A DNA stretch of 64,000 bases from SMWD01 sp964629475 (GTDB taxonomy: Bacteria > Pseudomonadota > Gammaproteobacteria > Steroidobacterales > GCA-2729495): contig CAZVQW010000007.1 of assembly GCA_964629475.1 (NCBI GenBank), positions 53,347 through 117,346 on the forward strand. Direction: 5' to 3'. The notes beneath the pieces were generated by a model that ran no database searches, had not been told where the DNA came from, and saw only the letters and a list, made by a program, of their open reading frames with translations. This document shows positions 17,604 through 26,190 of the stretch, in pieces. Position numbers and translations under genes: made by a program. Each line of letters opens with the position of its first letter. Position 1 is the stretch's first letter.

Positions 17604-18823
17604 CAAATTCTGACAACAACTTCCGTATCGATGTCGATAACGCCGTGCAACTCATTGCTGAACACATGCCGACGTACCCGGCCGAAACTATCTTGCTGGA
17701 AGCCGCGCGCGGCGCAATACTTCGTCAAAAAGTAGTCGCCGAGCGTGATCAGCCACCATTCGATCGTGTCACGATGGACGGCATCGCAATTCGTTCGTCG
17801 GCACTCGCCGCGGGTATCCGTTCATTCCATGTCGTTGGTACGCAGGGCGCCGGCGTTGCGGCAATGCAACTCGGCGATGACAGGAACTGTGTCGAGATCA
17901 TGACGGGAGCGATGCTGCCCGATGACGGCGATACCATCGTGCCGGTCGAACGTATCAACCGGCATGACGACAACGTAGAACTCGAAGCCGGCTACGAGCC
18001 AGACCCCGGACAATTTGTCCATCGCCGCGGTTCGGATATCGAGGCCGATCAACTGCTGCTCGAACCGGGAACAGTCATCGGCGCTCCGGAAATGGCAGTG
18101 CTGACGATTGGCGGCTCGGCAACCGTTTCGGTCGCTCGCTGGCCGAAGATTGCCGCCGTGTCGACCGGCGATGAACTCGTCGATGTCGGCAGCCCAATCG
18201 AGTTATGCCAGATTCGTTCATCAAACGACCGCGCCATCGTCGCAGCACTTGAAAAACGCGGCTGCTCGACAGCCACGCGCGCATGGTTGCCAGATGACCC
18301 CGATGCGTTGCGCCAAACCATTAGCGAACTGCATGATCGTGACGACATCCTGGTGCTCAGTGGTGGCGTGTCGATGGGCAAGTACGACTATGTGCCCCAA
18401 ATCATGGATGAACTCGGCATGCGCCTCGTGTTCCACAAGGTTCTGCAACGACCCGGGTTACCGATGTGGTTCGGAGTCAGCGCACAAGACAAACCCGTGT
18501 TTGCGCTGCCCGGCAACCCGGTGGCAAGCCTCGTATGCCTCATACGCTATGTATTGCCGGCGATTCGGACCGCACTGGGTGCGGTGGTACCGGAACGCCA
18601 GACCGTGCGCCTTGCCGAGGCGTTCAACTTTGCACCGGACCTCACCTGTCAGATGCCGGTCCGGCTTGGTGTCAATGCCGATGGCGACCTGCGGGCCACC
18701 CCCACGCCGACCAATACGTCCGGCGATTTTGTAGCATTGGCCGGGACCGATGGCTTTGTCGAACTGCCACGGGGCCGCACCGACTTCGATGCTGGTGAAC
18801 CTGTGTCGTTCTATCAGTGGTAA
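17600..18823 (+). CDS. moeA: Molybdopterin molybdenumtransferase MoeA
   Basis: A 407-residue protein. N-terminal motifs are D-Q-P-P-F-D-R-V-T-M-D-G-I-A and G-A-M-L-P-D-D-G-D-T-I-V-P-V-E. The MoCF fold follows with V-S-T-G-D-E-L-V, I-R-S-S-N, and V-L-S-G-G-V-S-M-G-K-Y-D-Y-V, and then A-L-P-G-N-P-V-A-S. It inserts molybdate into adenylylated molybdopterin. It overlaps the XdhC-like gene, which matches a cofactor-assembly and delivery role. Confidence 0.95.
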   Translation: MTNSDNNFRIDVDNAVQLIAEHMPTYPAETILLEAARGAILRQKVVAERDQPPFDRVTMDGIAIRSSALAAGIRSFHVVGTQGAGVAAMQLGDDRNCVEIMTGAMLPDDGDTIVPVERINRHDDNVELEAGYEPDPGQFVHRRGSDIEADQLLLEPGTVIGAPEMAVLTIGGSATVSVARWPKIAAVSTGDELVDVGSPIELCQIRSSNDRAIVAALEKRGCSTATRAWLPDDPDALRQTISELHDRDDILVLSGGVSMGKYDYVPQIMDELGMRLVFHKVLQRPGLPMWFGVSAQDKPVFALPGNPVASLVCLIRYVLPAIRTALGAVVPERQTVRLAEAFNFAPDLTCQMPVRLGVNADGDLRATPTPTNTSGDFVALAGTDGFVELPRGRTDFDAGEPVSFYQW

Positions 18824-18866
18824 TCTGCACACCTGATAATTGCAGCAACGGACGATCCACAGAGCC

Positions 18867-19289
18867 ATGAAAAGAATCCCCTCGATCAAGACCGTCATGA
18901 CACCGTTTCCCTATTCGGTCAAACCGGAGTCGGAAGTTGCAGCGGCTCTCGACACCATGGACGATCACGGCATTCATCACCTGCCGGTAACCGAAGGTGA
19001 CAAATTGACCGGCACCATCTCGAGTCGTGACATCCGGCGCCGAATGGCACAGGAAGACAACACGGCGCTAAAGGTCAGCGACATCATGTCGATCAATACC
19101 TATACGGTCGACCTGTCCGAACGCCTCGACAAGGTACTTCGGCGGATGGCTGAAGATCATCTCGATTCGGTCATCGTCACGCGCAAGGGAAAACTTGCCG
19201 GAATTTTCACGCATTTCGACGCCTATACCGCATTTGCGGAGTTCCTGCACGAACAGGTCCGACGTTCGGGCGGCAATACGGCGGCCTGA
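18867..19289 (+). CDS. Two-CBS-domain protein
   Basis: A 140-residue protein made of two CBS motifs: T-V-M-T-P-F-P-Y-S-V ... G-I-H-H-L-P-V (residues ~9-48) and D-I-M-S-I-N-T-Y-T-V ... S-V-I-V-T ... L-A-G-I-F-T (about 74-122). CBS pairs bind adenosyl nucleotides and act as regulatory modules; no catalytic domain is attached. I chose the ATG at 18867. It lies between moeA and moaB on the same strand, with a 43-bp gap after moeA. Confidence 0.85.
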   Translation: MKRIPSIKTVMTPFPYSVKPESEVAAALDTMDDHGIHHLPVTEGDKLTGTISSRDIRRRMAQEDNTALKVSDIMSINTYTVDLSERLDKVLRRMAEDHLDSVIVTRKGKLAGIFTHFDAYTAFAEFLHEQVRRSGGNTAA

Positions 19290-19311
19290 CATCAAAAGGA
19301 GCCGTGACACC

Positions 19312-19845
19312 GTGGCCCATGACAACAACAACACCAGGGAATTTATCCCGCTGAACATCGCCGTACTGACGGTATCCGACAGCCGCACCGAGGAAACCGA
19401 CACGTCCGGTGCCTTACTCGTTGAACGACTCGAGGCTGCCGGACATAGCAAGGCCGACAAATGCATCGAGCCCGACGATATGTTCCGCATTCGTGCGACG
19501 GTATCGGCCTGGATTGCCGACCCGAACATCGAAATCATCATCACGACCGGCGGCACCGGCGTCACGGGACGCGACGGCACGCCGGAAGCCATCGAGCCGT
19601 TACTCGAGAAAATTATCGACGGATTCGGCGAACTGTTCCGTGCGGTATCGTACGAAGGCATCGGCACATCGACGATGCAATCACGCGCACTGTGCGGTGT
19701 TGCGAACGGCACGTATATCTTCTGCCTGCCCGGCTCAACCGGTGCTTGTCGCGACGGCTGGGACAAACTGATCGAGACACAACTCGACTACCGGACTCGT
19801 CCGTGCAATTTCGCCGAGATGATGCCGCGACTGACCGAGAAGTGA
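19312..19845 (+). CDS. moaB: MoaB/Mog-type molybdopterin adenylyltransferase-like protein
   Basis: A 177-residue MoCF-fold protein: I-A-V-L-T-V-S-D-S-R-T near the N-terminus, I-I-I-T-T-G-G-T-G-V-T-G-R-D-G-T-P-E-A, and C-L-P-G-S-T-G-A-C near the C-terminus. MoaB/MogA proteins adenylylate molybdopterin before MoeA acts. The start is GTG at 19312 with AAAGGA upstream; the frame is open further 5' but that part overlaps the CBS gene. gloB follows 3 bases after the stop. Confidence 0.92.
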   Translation: MAHDNNNTREFIPLNIAVLTVSDSRTEETDTSGALLVERLEAAGHSKADKCIEPDDMFRIRATVSAWIADPNIEIIITTGGTGVTGRDGTPEAIEPLLEKIIDGFGELFRAVSYEGIGTSTMQSRALCGVANGTYIFCLPGSTGACRDGWDKLIETQLDYRTRPCNFAEMMPRLTEK

Positions 19846-19848
19846 CCG

Positions 19849-20634
19849 ATGGGTCGCGCGGCAGACCATCGCCTGCAGGTACGCCTGTTCGGCGCACTGG
19901 CAGACAACTATTGCTACCTGATTCATGATCCGGACACCGGGCTGACCGGAGTCATTGACACGCCGGACGTCGCAGCAATCGAAGCGGCGTTGTCAGAGAC
20001 CGGCTGGTCGCTCGACTACATTCTGAACACACATCATCACTGGGACCATGCCGGCGGCAACCTCGAACTCAAACAGAAAACCGGCTGCAAAGTGGTTGGT
20101 CCGCAGGCAGAGGCGGCTCGCATCCCCGGCATCGACATCGCGCTGAGTGACGGCGATACATTCGAACTGGGCAGCAAAACGGCCACAGTTTATGACACGC
20201 CCGGGCATACGAGCGGACATATCGTCTATCACTTCGCGGCAGACAATATTGCCTTTACCGGCGACACGCTGTTCGCGATGGGTTGCGGTAGATTATTCGA
20301 GGGCACAGCGGCGCAAATGTGGTCTTCATTGCAGAAACTACTGGCCTGGCCCGACGACACGCTGGTTTATTGTGCCCACGAGTACACACAGGCCAACGCG
20401 GCGTTTGCCCTGACCGTCGAGCCCGGCAACCGGCAACTGGTCGAACGCGCAGCACAAATCGATGAACTGCGGCGGCAGGACAAGCCGACAATTCCGTCAA
20501 CGATCGGACTCGAACGCGAAACCAACCCGTTCCTGCGGCCGATGAGCCCAAACCTGCAGGAAACTCTCGGCATGTCCGGCGCACCACTCGTCGATATCTT
20601 CGCCGAAACACGGCGACTCAAGGACAATTATTGA
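19849..20634 (+). CDS. gloB: Hydroxyacylglutathione hydrolase (glyoxalase II)
   Basis: A 261-residue metallo-beta-lactamase-fold hydrolase. The binuclear metal motif T-H-H-H-W-D-H-A-G-G is near residues 60-69. Further ligands are in D-T-P-G-H-T-S-G-H, F-T-G-D-T-L-F-A-M-G-C-G-R-L-F-E-G and C-A-H-E-Y-T. The C-terminal glyoxalase II domain contains N-P-F-L-R. It hydrolyses S-lactoylglutathione, so the organism likely uses glutathione. It begins 3 bases after moaB and its stop overlaps the next start. Confidence 0.95.
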   Translation: MGRAADHRLQVRLFGALADNYCYLIHDPDTGLTGVIDTPDVAAIEAALSETGWSLDYILNTHHHWDHAGGNLELKQKTGCKVVGPQAEAARIPGIDIALSDGDTFELGSKTATVYDTPGHTSGHIVYHFAADNIAFTGDTLFAMGCGRLFEGTAAQMWSSLQKLLAWPDDTLVYCAHEYTQANAAFALTVEPGNRQLVERAAQIDELRRQDKPTIPSTIGLERETNPFLRPMSPNLQETLGMSGAPLVDIFAETRRLKDNY

Positions 20635-20822
20635 GCGCACTGACGGATGAGGTCGAGGTCGACTGCCCGTATTGCGGAGAAACAATCACGCTGGTTGTCG
20701 ACCTGTCCGTTGCCGAACAAGACTACATCGAAGACTGCTTCGTGTGTTGTCGACCGATTCGCATCACCTGCCGCGCAGATGGCGGCACGTTCAACGGGAT
20801 CGAAGTCGGCACGAGCGACTGA
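20631..20822 (+). CDS. CPXCG-motif cysteine-rich small protein
   Basis: A 63-residue protein with C-P-Y-C-G near residue 12 and D-C-F-V-C-C-R-P-I near 37, the two knuckles of the CPXCG family, presumed to bind zinc. Molecular role unknown. The start is a TTG that overlaps the gloB stop codon (TTGA), so translation is likely coupled. This small gene is commonly missed because of the TTG start. Confidence 0.85.
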   Translation: MSALTDEVEVDCPYCGETITLVVDLSVAEQDYIEDCFVCCRPIRITCRADGGTFNGIEVGTSD

Positions 20823-20832
20823 TGACCGGGGT

Positions 20833-21690
20833 CTATTGAAAAGCCCCGATATAATCCTGAACGAACTGCCTGAATGAAATCGGTTCGCGGCCGACGAGTT
20901 TCGAAAACGTGTCGGTGACCTTCGGCGGCATGACACCATCGACGATCTCGGAGAACAAAATCATAATTGCGTCCGCATGCCATTCACTCGACAGAAATGG
21001 TGCGACCCGTTCGCGATAGGTAGCCGGATCCTGATCCACATATTCGATCTTCTTACCGAGCACTGCAGATAATTGTTCGGCAACGTCATGGAACGTCATC
21101 AGTTCCGGTCCGCTGAGCTCATAACTTCGACCCTCATGACCGGATCCAACAAGTGTCTCGGCGATTGCCGCACCAATATCACGGCAATCCATCATGACGG
21201 TCACGCCATCACCCATCGGCAGGTAAAACTTGCCCTCGGTCTTGATCGTATGAGCACCGCCCAGCATGTTCTGCATGAAGAAATTCGGCCGAATCATCGT
21301 CCAGTCCAGTCCTGAAGCACGGATATGTTCTTCAACCTCATAATGCAGCGCCGGAATCGGGCTCGTTGCTTCAGGAACTGCTTCGAATGATGACAACTTG
21401 ACGAGATGTTTGACGCCGGCCTCAACTGCGAGATCGACAAACAGCATCTCCATGCTCTGCTGTTCCTGACTATTCGGCAGGATCAATGTCGCTTTTTCGA
21501 CACCATCGAGCGCCTCGGCAACAATCGTCCGGTCGCCGGCATCGCCGATGACCAGCTCGACACCGGCCTCTTGCAGCGCCGCAGCCTTGTCGGCATCGCG
21601 AACCAACGCCCGTAACGGCACACCTTTGTTGACGAGTTCATTGGCAACCGCACCGCCGGTCTTGCCGGTCGCACCCGTGAGCAAAATCAT
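20833..21690 (-). CDS. NmrA-like / SDR family NAD(P)-binding protein
   Basis: A 285-residue atypical short-chain reductase. The N-terminus M-I-L-L-T-G-A-T-G-K-T-G-G binds the dinucleotide. The body matches NmrA/YtfG (quinone oxidoreductase 2)-like proteins: L-V-K-L-S-S-F-E-A, H-Y-E-V-E-E-H-I, W-T-M-I-R-P-N-F-F-M-Q-N. No Y-x3-K dyad is evident in the usual place. I chose the ATG at 21690 because AGGAG lies 8 bases upstream; a longer frame exists. It is convergent with the gloB cluster. Confidence 0.85.
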   Translation of the reverse strand: MILLTGATGKTGGAVANELVNKGVPLRALVRDADKAAALQEAGVELVIGDAGDRTIVAEALDGVEKATLILPNSQEQQSMEMLFVDLAVEAGVKHLVKLSSFEAVPEATSPIPALHYEVEEHIRASGLDWTMIRPNFFMQNMLGGAHTIKTEGKFYLPMGDGVTVMMDCRDIGAAIAETLVGSGHEGRSYELSGPELMTFHDVAEQLSAVLGKKIEYVDQDPATYRERVAPFLSSEWHADAIMILFSEIVDGVMPPKVTDTFSKLVGREPISFRQFVQDYIGAFQ

Positions 21691-21859
21691 GCCTGTTCTC
21701 CTGATCGATGGTTCAATGGCCATAAGCCAACCTGGCTCGGCAGGAGCGGAAGTTTACCCGATCGGCCGATCCTCCCTAACACCGACATTCATCATCACCA
21801 CGTAGCGGCGACAACGCTGCCTTCCAACTCCAACGCCAGGCTGGTAACGGCCAGATACA

Positions 21860-22021
21860 TCAGGTGGGGCAGATCTTCGGCAAATCGTTCTCTTCACGAA
21901 TATCCATCAACCGTTGCAATGCCTCGCGGATGACCTGCCCGGCTTTGGCCTCGGAGCCGATATTATTGTCCTGGGCGATGATCTCGGAAACCCGGTCAGA
22001 TTCTGCCTGATGAACTACCAT
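21860..22021 (-). CDS. Possible 53-aa acidic protein overlapping the LuxR gene
   Basis: A short frame starting at an ATG inside the last 26 bases of the LuxR-type gene and ending at 21860. The peptide is acidic and helix-like (S-D-R-V-S-E-I-I-A-Q-D-N ... V-I-R-E-A-L-Q-R-L-M-D-I-R-E-E-N). I recognise no family. The overlap and same strand would permit translational coupling to the regulator. It may also be chance. Confidence 0.35.
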   Translation of the reverse strand: MVVHQAESDRVSEIIAQDNNIGSEAKAGQVIREALQRLMDIREENDLPKICPT

Positions 22022-22655
22022 CAAACATTTCGTGAACCCGGTGGACGACGGCCGTGCGGGTCGACGCATCCAGTTTGAGGCGAATGCTCTTGAGGTATGC
22101 ACGAACAGTTTCGACGCTCAGATCGAGATTTCTGGCCATGGCCTTGTCCGGATCACCCGACATCAAGGCTTTCAAAACATCGGTTTCGCGTTTCGACAGG
22201 CCGAATTGCTCCCGAACCTTGTCGAATTCGATGCCTTCGGTCACCGGCTTCGTCACCGGCTCGACAAGCAATGCATAAAGATCCAGCATTTCCCCCTCAA
22301 TCGGGCTGTAATAAGGAAAAATACGCAGGCTGAAAAGTTGTTGATCCAGGATAACCAGCGCACATCGTTCGCCGGGCTTTTCGATGACAAGGCGCCGCAC
22401 ACTTTCTTCCGTATCGAACTCGCTTTCAAAAAGAGCCTTGACCTCCTGCAATGCCAGCTCGATCAGCCGAAGTTCTTCCTCTGGCCCGTCAGCAGGCACC
22501 GATGATGACCGCAATTCACAGTCCTTGTTGATCATCAGCATCATCGGTCTGTTCCGCTTGCGCAGAATATCGCTCAGTTTGAAATGGTAGCGTTCATCAG
22601 CCTTGATTAAATCAATATTGGTGCTTTCAGTCTTATCGCTGTTTTCCGATACCAT
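21996..22655 (-). CDS. LuxR-type HTH transcriptional regulator
   Basis: A 219-residue protein. The C-terminal ~65 residues form a GerE/LuxR helix-turn-helix: F-G-L-S-K-R-E-T-D-V-L-K-A-L-M-S-G then A-R-N-L-D-L-S-V-E-T-V-R-A-Y-L-K-S-I-R-L-K-L. The N-terminal 150 residues look like a sensor domain (possibly PAS-like) but show no clear motif; no phosphoacceptor receiver domain is visible. Target unknown. The AT-rich region 22656-22894 upstream holds its promoter and I see no gene there. Confidence 0.82.
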   Translation of the reverse strand: MVSENSDKTESTNIDLIKADERYHFKLSDILRKRNRPMMLMINKDCELRSSSVPADGPEEELRLIELALQEVKALFESEFDTEESVRRLVIEKPGERCALVILDQQLFSLRIFPYYSPIEGEMLDLYALLVEPVTKPVTEGIEFDKVREQFGLSKRETDVLKALMSGDPDKAMARNLDLSVETVRAYLKSIRLKLDASTRTAVVHRVHEMFDGSSSGRI

Positions 22656-22894
22656 GACAGACCAACTGTTTATTATGAAACTTGACTGACTACTGATCCA
22701 GCTACAGTCAAATTAAACTCATCTGCATTGAATCAGGTCTATTCATTCAAACATACCTTGTCTACAGCTATTATCAATAGAACTGATCTCAAAAATCACT
22801 AATCTACGCACAAAACGTTAAATGCTGCGGATGATGCGGATAACGCACCGTCGTCACCCTGCTCCTGGTCGTCCTGGGTACAGGATAATATTTA

Positions 22895-25399
22895 TCAGGG
22901 CCGCCAACGCTTAAGTAATAACGAATTGCTCACGACACTGACGCTGCTGAAGGCCATCGCTGCCCCGGCGATTGTCGGGCTCAGATAACCCGCTGCGGCA
23001 ATCGGAATACCGATAATGTTGTAAAAGAATGCCCAGAACAGGTTCTGACGAATCTTGTTCCAGGTAGCCCGGCTTACTGAGATTGCCGCCGGCACCAGCC
23101 CCGGATTCGGGCGCATGAGCGTCACTCCCGCCGTCTCCATTGCAATGTCGGTACCGGTCCCCATGGCAATACCGACATCGGCGGCTGCAAGTGCCGGCGC
23201 ATCATTTATGCCGTCACCGATCATGCCAACCGAATAACCCTCGGCCCTGAGTTCGCTGACTTCCCGCGCCTTGTCGTCGGGCTTTACGCCACCCTTAACG
23301 TCATCGATGCCAGCCTGGCGACCGATTTCCATGGCGACACGCTCGGCATCCCCGGATAACAACAGTGTTTTAATGCCCATCCGATGCAATATTTCGACGG
23401 CCGGCTTTGATTCGGGTCGCAAGGAATCGGCAATCGCGATAATGCCCTTTAGTAATGAGTCACGGGCAACCCAAACTACCGTCTTCCCCTGTTGCTCCCA
23501 GGTCGCTGCAAGCTCGACCACATCCCCCAGCTCTACATTGTTGGCTCGCAAAAATGCCTCGTTACCCGAGATCAAATCACTGCCCCCGATCTTCCCCGAG
23601 ACCCCACTGCCCGTAATACTCCGGAAGTCATGCACGGATTCGAGTTCCATCCCGTCTGCTTTCGCCCGGGAGAGCACGGCTTTACCCAATGGGTGTTCGC
23701 TGCCCTGCTGCAGGGAAGCTGCCAGGCGAAGCAAGTCGGCCCGGTCACCCGATGCGGTGGCCTCAACGCCAACCACCGTTGGCCGCCCTTCAGTCAATGT
23801 TCCGGTTTTGTCGAATATGATCGCATTCAGTTTATGCGCCCGCTCCAGCGCCTCGACATTCTTGATCAAGATGCCGAAGCGGGCCGCCACACCCGTGCCG
23901 GTCATGATGGCTGTCGGCGTTGCCAGTCCGAGCGCACAGGGACAGGCAATGACCAGGACCGAGACGGCAGCGACCAGCGCCGACTCAAAGTTGCCGGTTA
24001 CTAATAACCACCCGCCAAAAGTCATGCCTGCTATCGCAACAACCGCTGGCACGAAAACCCCGCTGATACGATCGACAAGTCTTTGAATCGGTGCCTTGCC
24101 GGCTTGAGCATTTTCGACCAGCCGAATGATCTTCGACAATGTCGAGTCTTCTCCTACCGCAGTCGCCATGATCTTGATCAGCCCGGTACCGTTCATCGCA
24201 CCACCCGTCACCGTATCGCCGGGCTGCTTGTCGACCGGCAGGCTTTCACCGGTCACCAGTGATTCGTCGATGTCCGTTCGACCCTCGGCAACTTTGCCAT
24301 CGACGGGAACACGCTCACCCGGCCGTATGACGACCAGATCACCCTGCTTGACATCAGCCACGGAGAGTTCCAGTTCCTGCCCCCCACGTTCCACGCGGGC
24401 GGTGTCCGGTCGCAAGTCCATTAGTTGTCGAATCGCCGCCGTCGTGCCGCGCTTGGCACGCGCCTCCATGAATTTACCCAGCAGAACCAGCGTGATAATG
24501 ACTGCCGATGCCTCAAAATAAAGCTGCCCCTTGGCGGCAGCACCGAGAGTGACGAACAGAAACAGGCTGTACGCATAAGCCGTCGAGGTGCCCATCGCGA
24601 CCAGCACATCCATATTGCCGGCCCCCGCTCTCAGCGCATTGAATGCAGCGCGATAGAATCGTGCACCGATCAGGAACTGCACCGGAGTAGCCAGGGCCAA
24701 TTCCATCCACGGTTTCAGATGAAAAGGAATGCCCACAATCATGGCAACCATCTGGCCGACCAGCGGCAGCGTCAGTACCGCCGAAATCAATAACAGGATC
24801 AATTCACGATGCAATTGAGCCTGTTCCTTTTCCTGGTGTTCGGTATCCGCACTTGCACGCCCGGCTGCTTCGGGCGCAAAATGTGCCTCGTAACCGGCAT
24901 TGACCAAAGCAGTGCGCAGCATATCCCGATCAACCTGACCGGAAATGGCAGTGACATCGGCACTCTCCAGCGCCACGTTGACATTGGCGGTCAACACGCC
25001 CGGGATTTTCTGCAAGACCTTTTCAATACGAGCAGCACACGCGCTGCAGGTCATGCCGCCTACCCCGAAAGAAAACTGTTCTTCGTCGACCGTAAAGCCG
25101 GCATTGACGACAACCGATGAAATTGAATTTACGTCTGTCACTGCAGGGTCATACGTGACAGCGGCTTTTTCAGTCGCGAAATTGACGATCGCTGACAAAA
25201 TGCCGTCACCTCGGCCAAGTGCTTTCTCGATGCGCGCGGCGCAGGCACTGCAAGTCATACCGCCGATAGAGATCGCGAGATGATCACTAGTGGTTTCGTT
25301 CGCTTGCAACTTCAATGCTTTAGTCTCTTGCGGGTTCAGCGTGAAAGCTTGAGCCGGCGCAGTTCCGACTTCAATCGTGAAGCATAAACCTTTGACCAT
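22895..25399 (-). CDS. copA: Copper-exporting P1B-type ATPase
   Basis: Longest frame 834 residues. Two N-terminal heavy-metal domains each carry G-M-T-C-S-A-C-A-A-R-I-E-K (near 47 and 115). The transmembrane metal site is C-P-C (near 486), the phosphorylation motif D-K-T-G-T (near 528), the H-P-L-G dipeptide region and G-D-G-I-N-D-A-P-A-L-A-A-A-D follow. It pumps Cu(I) (or Ag(I)) out of the cytoplasm. The coordinates use the only ATG before the first metal domain, but that ATG lies between the -35 and -10 of a MerR-type promoter, so real initiation is probably a TTG near 25315 (about 806 residues). A MerR-family gene lies upstream on the same strand. Confidence 0.95.
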   Translation of the reverse strand: MVKGLCFTIEVGTAPAQAFTLNPQETKALKLQANETTSDHLAISIGGMTCSACAARIEKALGRGDGILSAIVNFATEKAAVTYDPAVTDVNSISSVVVNAGFTVDEEQFSFGVGGMTCSACAARIEKVLQKIPGVLTANVNVALESADVTAISGQVDRDMLRTALVNAGYEAHFAPEAAGRASADTEHQEKEQAQLHRELILLLISAVLTLPLVGQMVAMIVGIPFHLKPWMELALATPVQFLIGARFYRAAFNALRAGAGNMDVLVAMGTSTAYAYSLFLFVTLGAAAKGQLYFEASAVIITLVLLGKFMEARAKRGTTAAIRQLMDLRPDTARVERGGQELELSVADVKQGDLVVIRPGERVPVDGKVAEGRTDIDESLVTGESLPVDKQPGDTVTGGAMNGTGLIKIMATAVGEDSTLSKIIRLVENAQAGKAPIQRLVDRISGVFVPAVVAIAGMTFGGWLLVTGNFESALVAAVSVLVIACPCALGLATPTAIMTGTGVAARFGILIKNVEALERAHKLNAIIFDKTGTLTEGRPTVVGVEATASGDRADLLRLAASLQQGSEHPLGKAVLSRAKADGMELESVHDFRSITGSGVSGKIGGSDLISGNEAFLRANNVELGDVVELAATWEQQGKTVVWVARDSLLKGIIAIADSLRPESKPAVEILHRMGIKTLLLSGDAERVAMEIGRQAGIDDVKGGVKPDDKAREVSELRAEGYSVGMIGDGINDAPALAAADVGIAMGTGTDIAMETAGVTLMRPNPGLVPAAISVSRATWNKIRQNLFWAFFYNIIGIPIAAAGYLSPTIAGAAMAFSSVSVVSNSLLLKRWRP

Positions 25400-25412
25400 G
25401 GTCTAGAGTCAA
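25381..25412 (-). promoter_or_regulatory. MerR/CueR-type promoter-operator of copA
   Basis: On the minus strand TTGACT (25407-25412) and TATGCT (25381-25386) are separated by 20 bases, the over-long spacer of MerR-family promoters. The spacer centre is GACCATGGTC, a perfect palindrome, and the surrounding 22 bases keep 7 of 10 symmetric positions. It lies at the apparent copA start and just downstream of a CueR-like gene. Confidence 0.65.
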
Positions 25413-25611
25413 GGGATTCAGGGTACTGCATGGTTTACCACCATGCGAGTGGCTTGCTATCGCAGAACCTGCAAGTGATAACTCACGCCAGGTCATTCTG
25501 GCAATGTCGGGTCAGAATTTTTCCCAAGTGACTGCTACTAAACGGAAATGCTAACCATTGAAACGCTCCTGCTATACGCAGATGAATGACGTATCCGGGC
25601 CAAAACGTTCG

Positions 25612-26031
25612 TCAGCGATCTTCCAGTGACAGCGCTTCGATGATGGGACAACCGCTTATATCGCCTGTACCGGAACATTCGCCAACCAGTTTATTCAGAA
25701 CGTTCCGCATTCTCGACAGATCGGTAATCTTCGCTTCGATCTCCGTCAGCTTATCGACTGTCAGTTTCTTTGCTTCAGACTTGCTGCCACTCACATCCTG
25801 CAAACGCAACAACGTGCCGATTTCGTCCAGACTAAAACCCAGTGCCTTTGCCCGCCGGATGAAGCGCAACCTGGTGATCATGTCCGGTTGATAGAGGCGA
25901 TAACCCGCCGAGGTTCGGGCAGGTTCGGGCAACAGGCCGCGACGTTCATAGAACCGAACCGTATCGATACCCACATCAGCTTGCTCGGCAAGGCGGCCAA
26001 TCGTGAGAAAGTCAGGATCTTGCTCGCTCAT
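25612..26031 (-). CDS. MerR-family, CueR-like metal-responsive regulator
   Basis: A 139-residue MerR protein: T-I-G-R-L-A-E-Q-A-D-V-G-I-D-T-V-R-F-Y-E-R-R-G-L-L at the N-terminus (winged helix), a long dimerisation helix, and a C-terminal metal loop E-C-S-G-T-G-D-I-S-G-C-P-I-I. The position aligned with CueR Ser77 is Ser (K-S-E-A-K), which favours monovalent metals. The loop has eight residues between the cysteines, one more than E. coli CueR. I use the ATG at 26031; an upstream in-frame start adds 9 residues. Adjacent to copA, so it likely activates it under copper. Confidence 0.88.
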   Translation of the reverse strand: MSEQDPDFLTIGRLAEQADVGIDTVRFYERRGLLPEPARTSAGYRLYQPDMITRLRFIRRAKALGFSLDEIGTLLRLQDVSGSKSEAKKLTVDKLTEIEAKITDLSRMRNVLNKLVGECSGTGDISGCPIIEALSLEDR

Positions 26032-26148
26032 ATTGTCGATAATAAACCCCGGATCCACGCTGTGTCACAAACAACGCGTGGACATCAACACCGGCACTCC
26101 GGCAATTACTGCTGCTTCAGTGCAGCACACAGTACCGACATCTTTCCT

Positions 26149-26154
26149 TATAAT
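26149..26154 (+). promoter_or_regulatory. -10 element upstream of first propeller lipoprotein
   Basis: TATAAT, a perfect -10, placed 37 bases before the ATG at 26191. The -35 region 17 bases upstream is weak (CACACA). An inverted repeat TGCTGC/GCAGCA lies just upstream at 26109-26126. Confidence 0.45.
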
Positions 26155-26190
26155 CAGCGGTTCGCACCCCCTGCGACAGGAGACTCCAAA

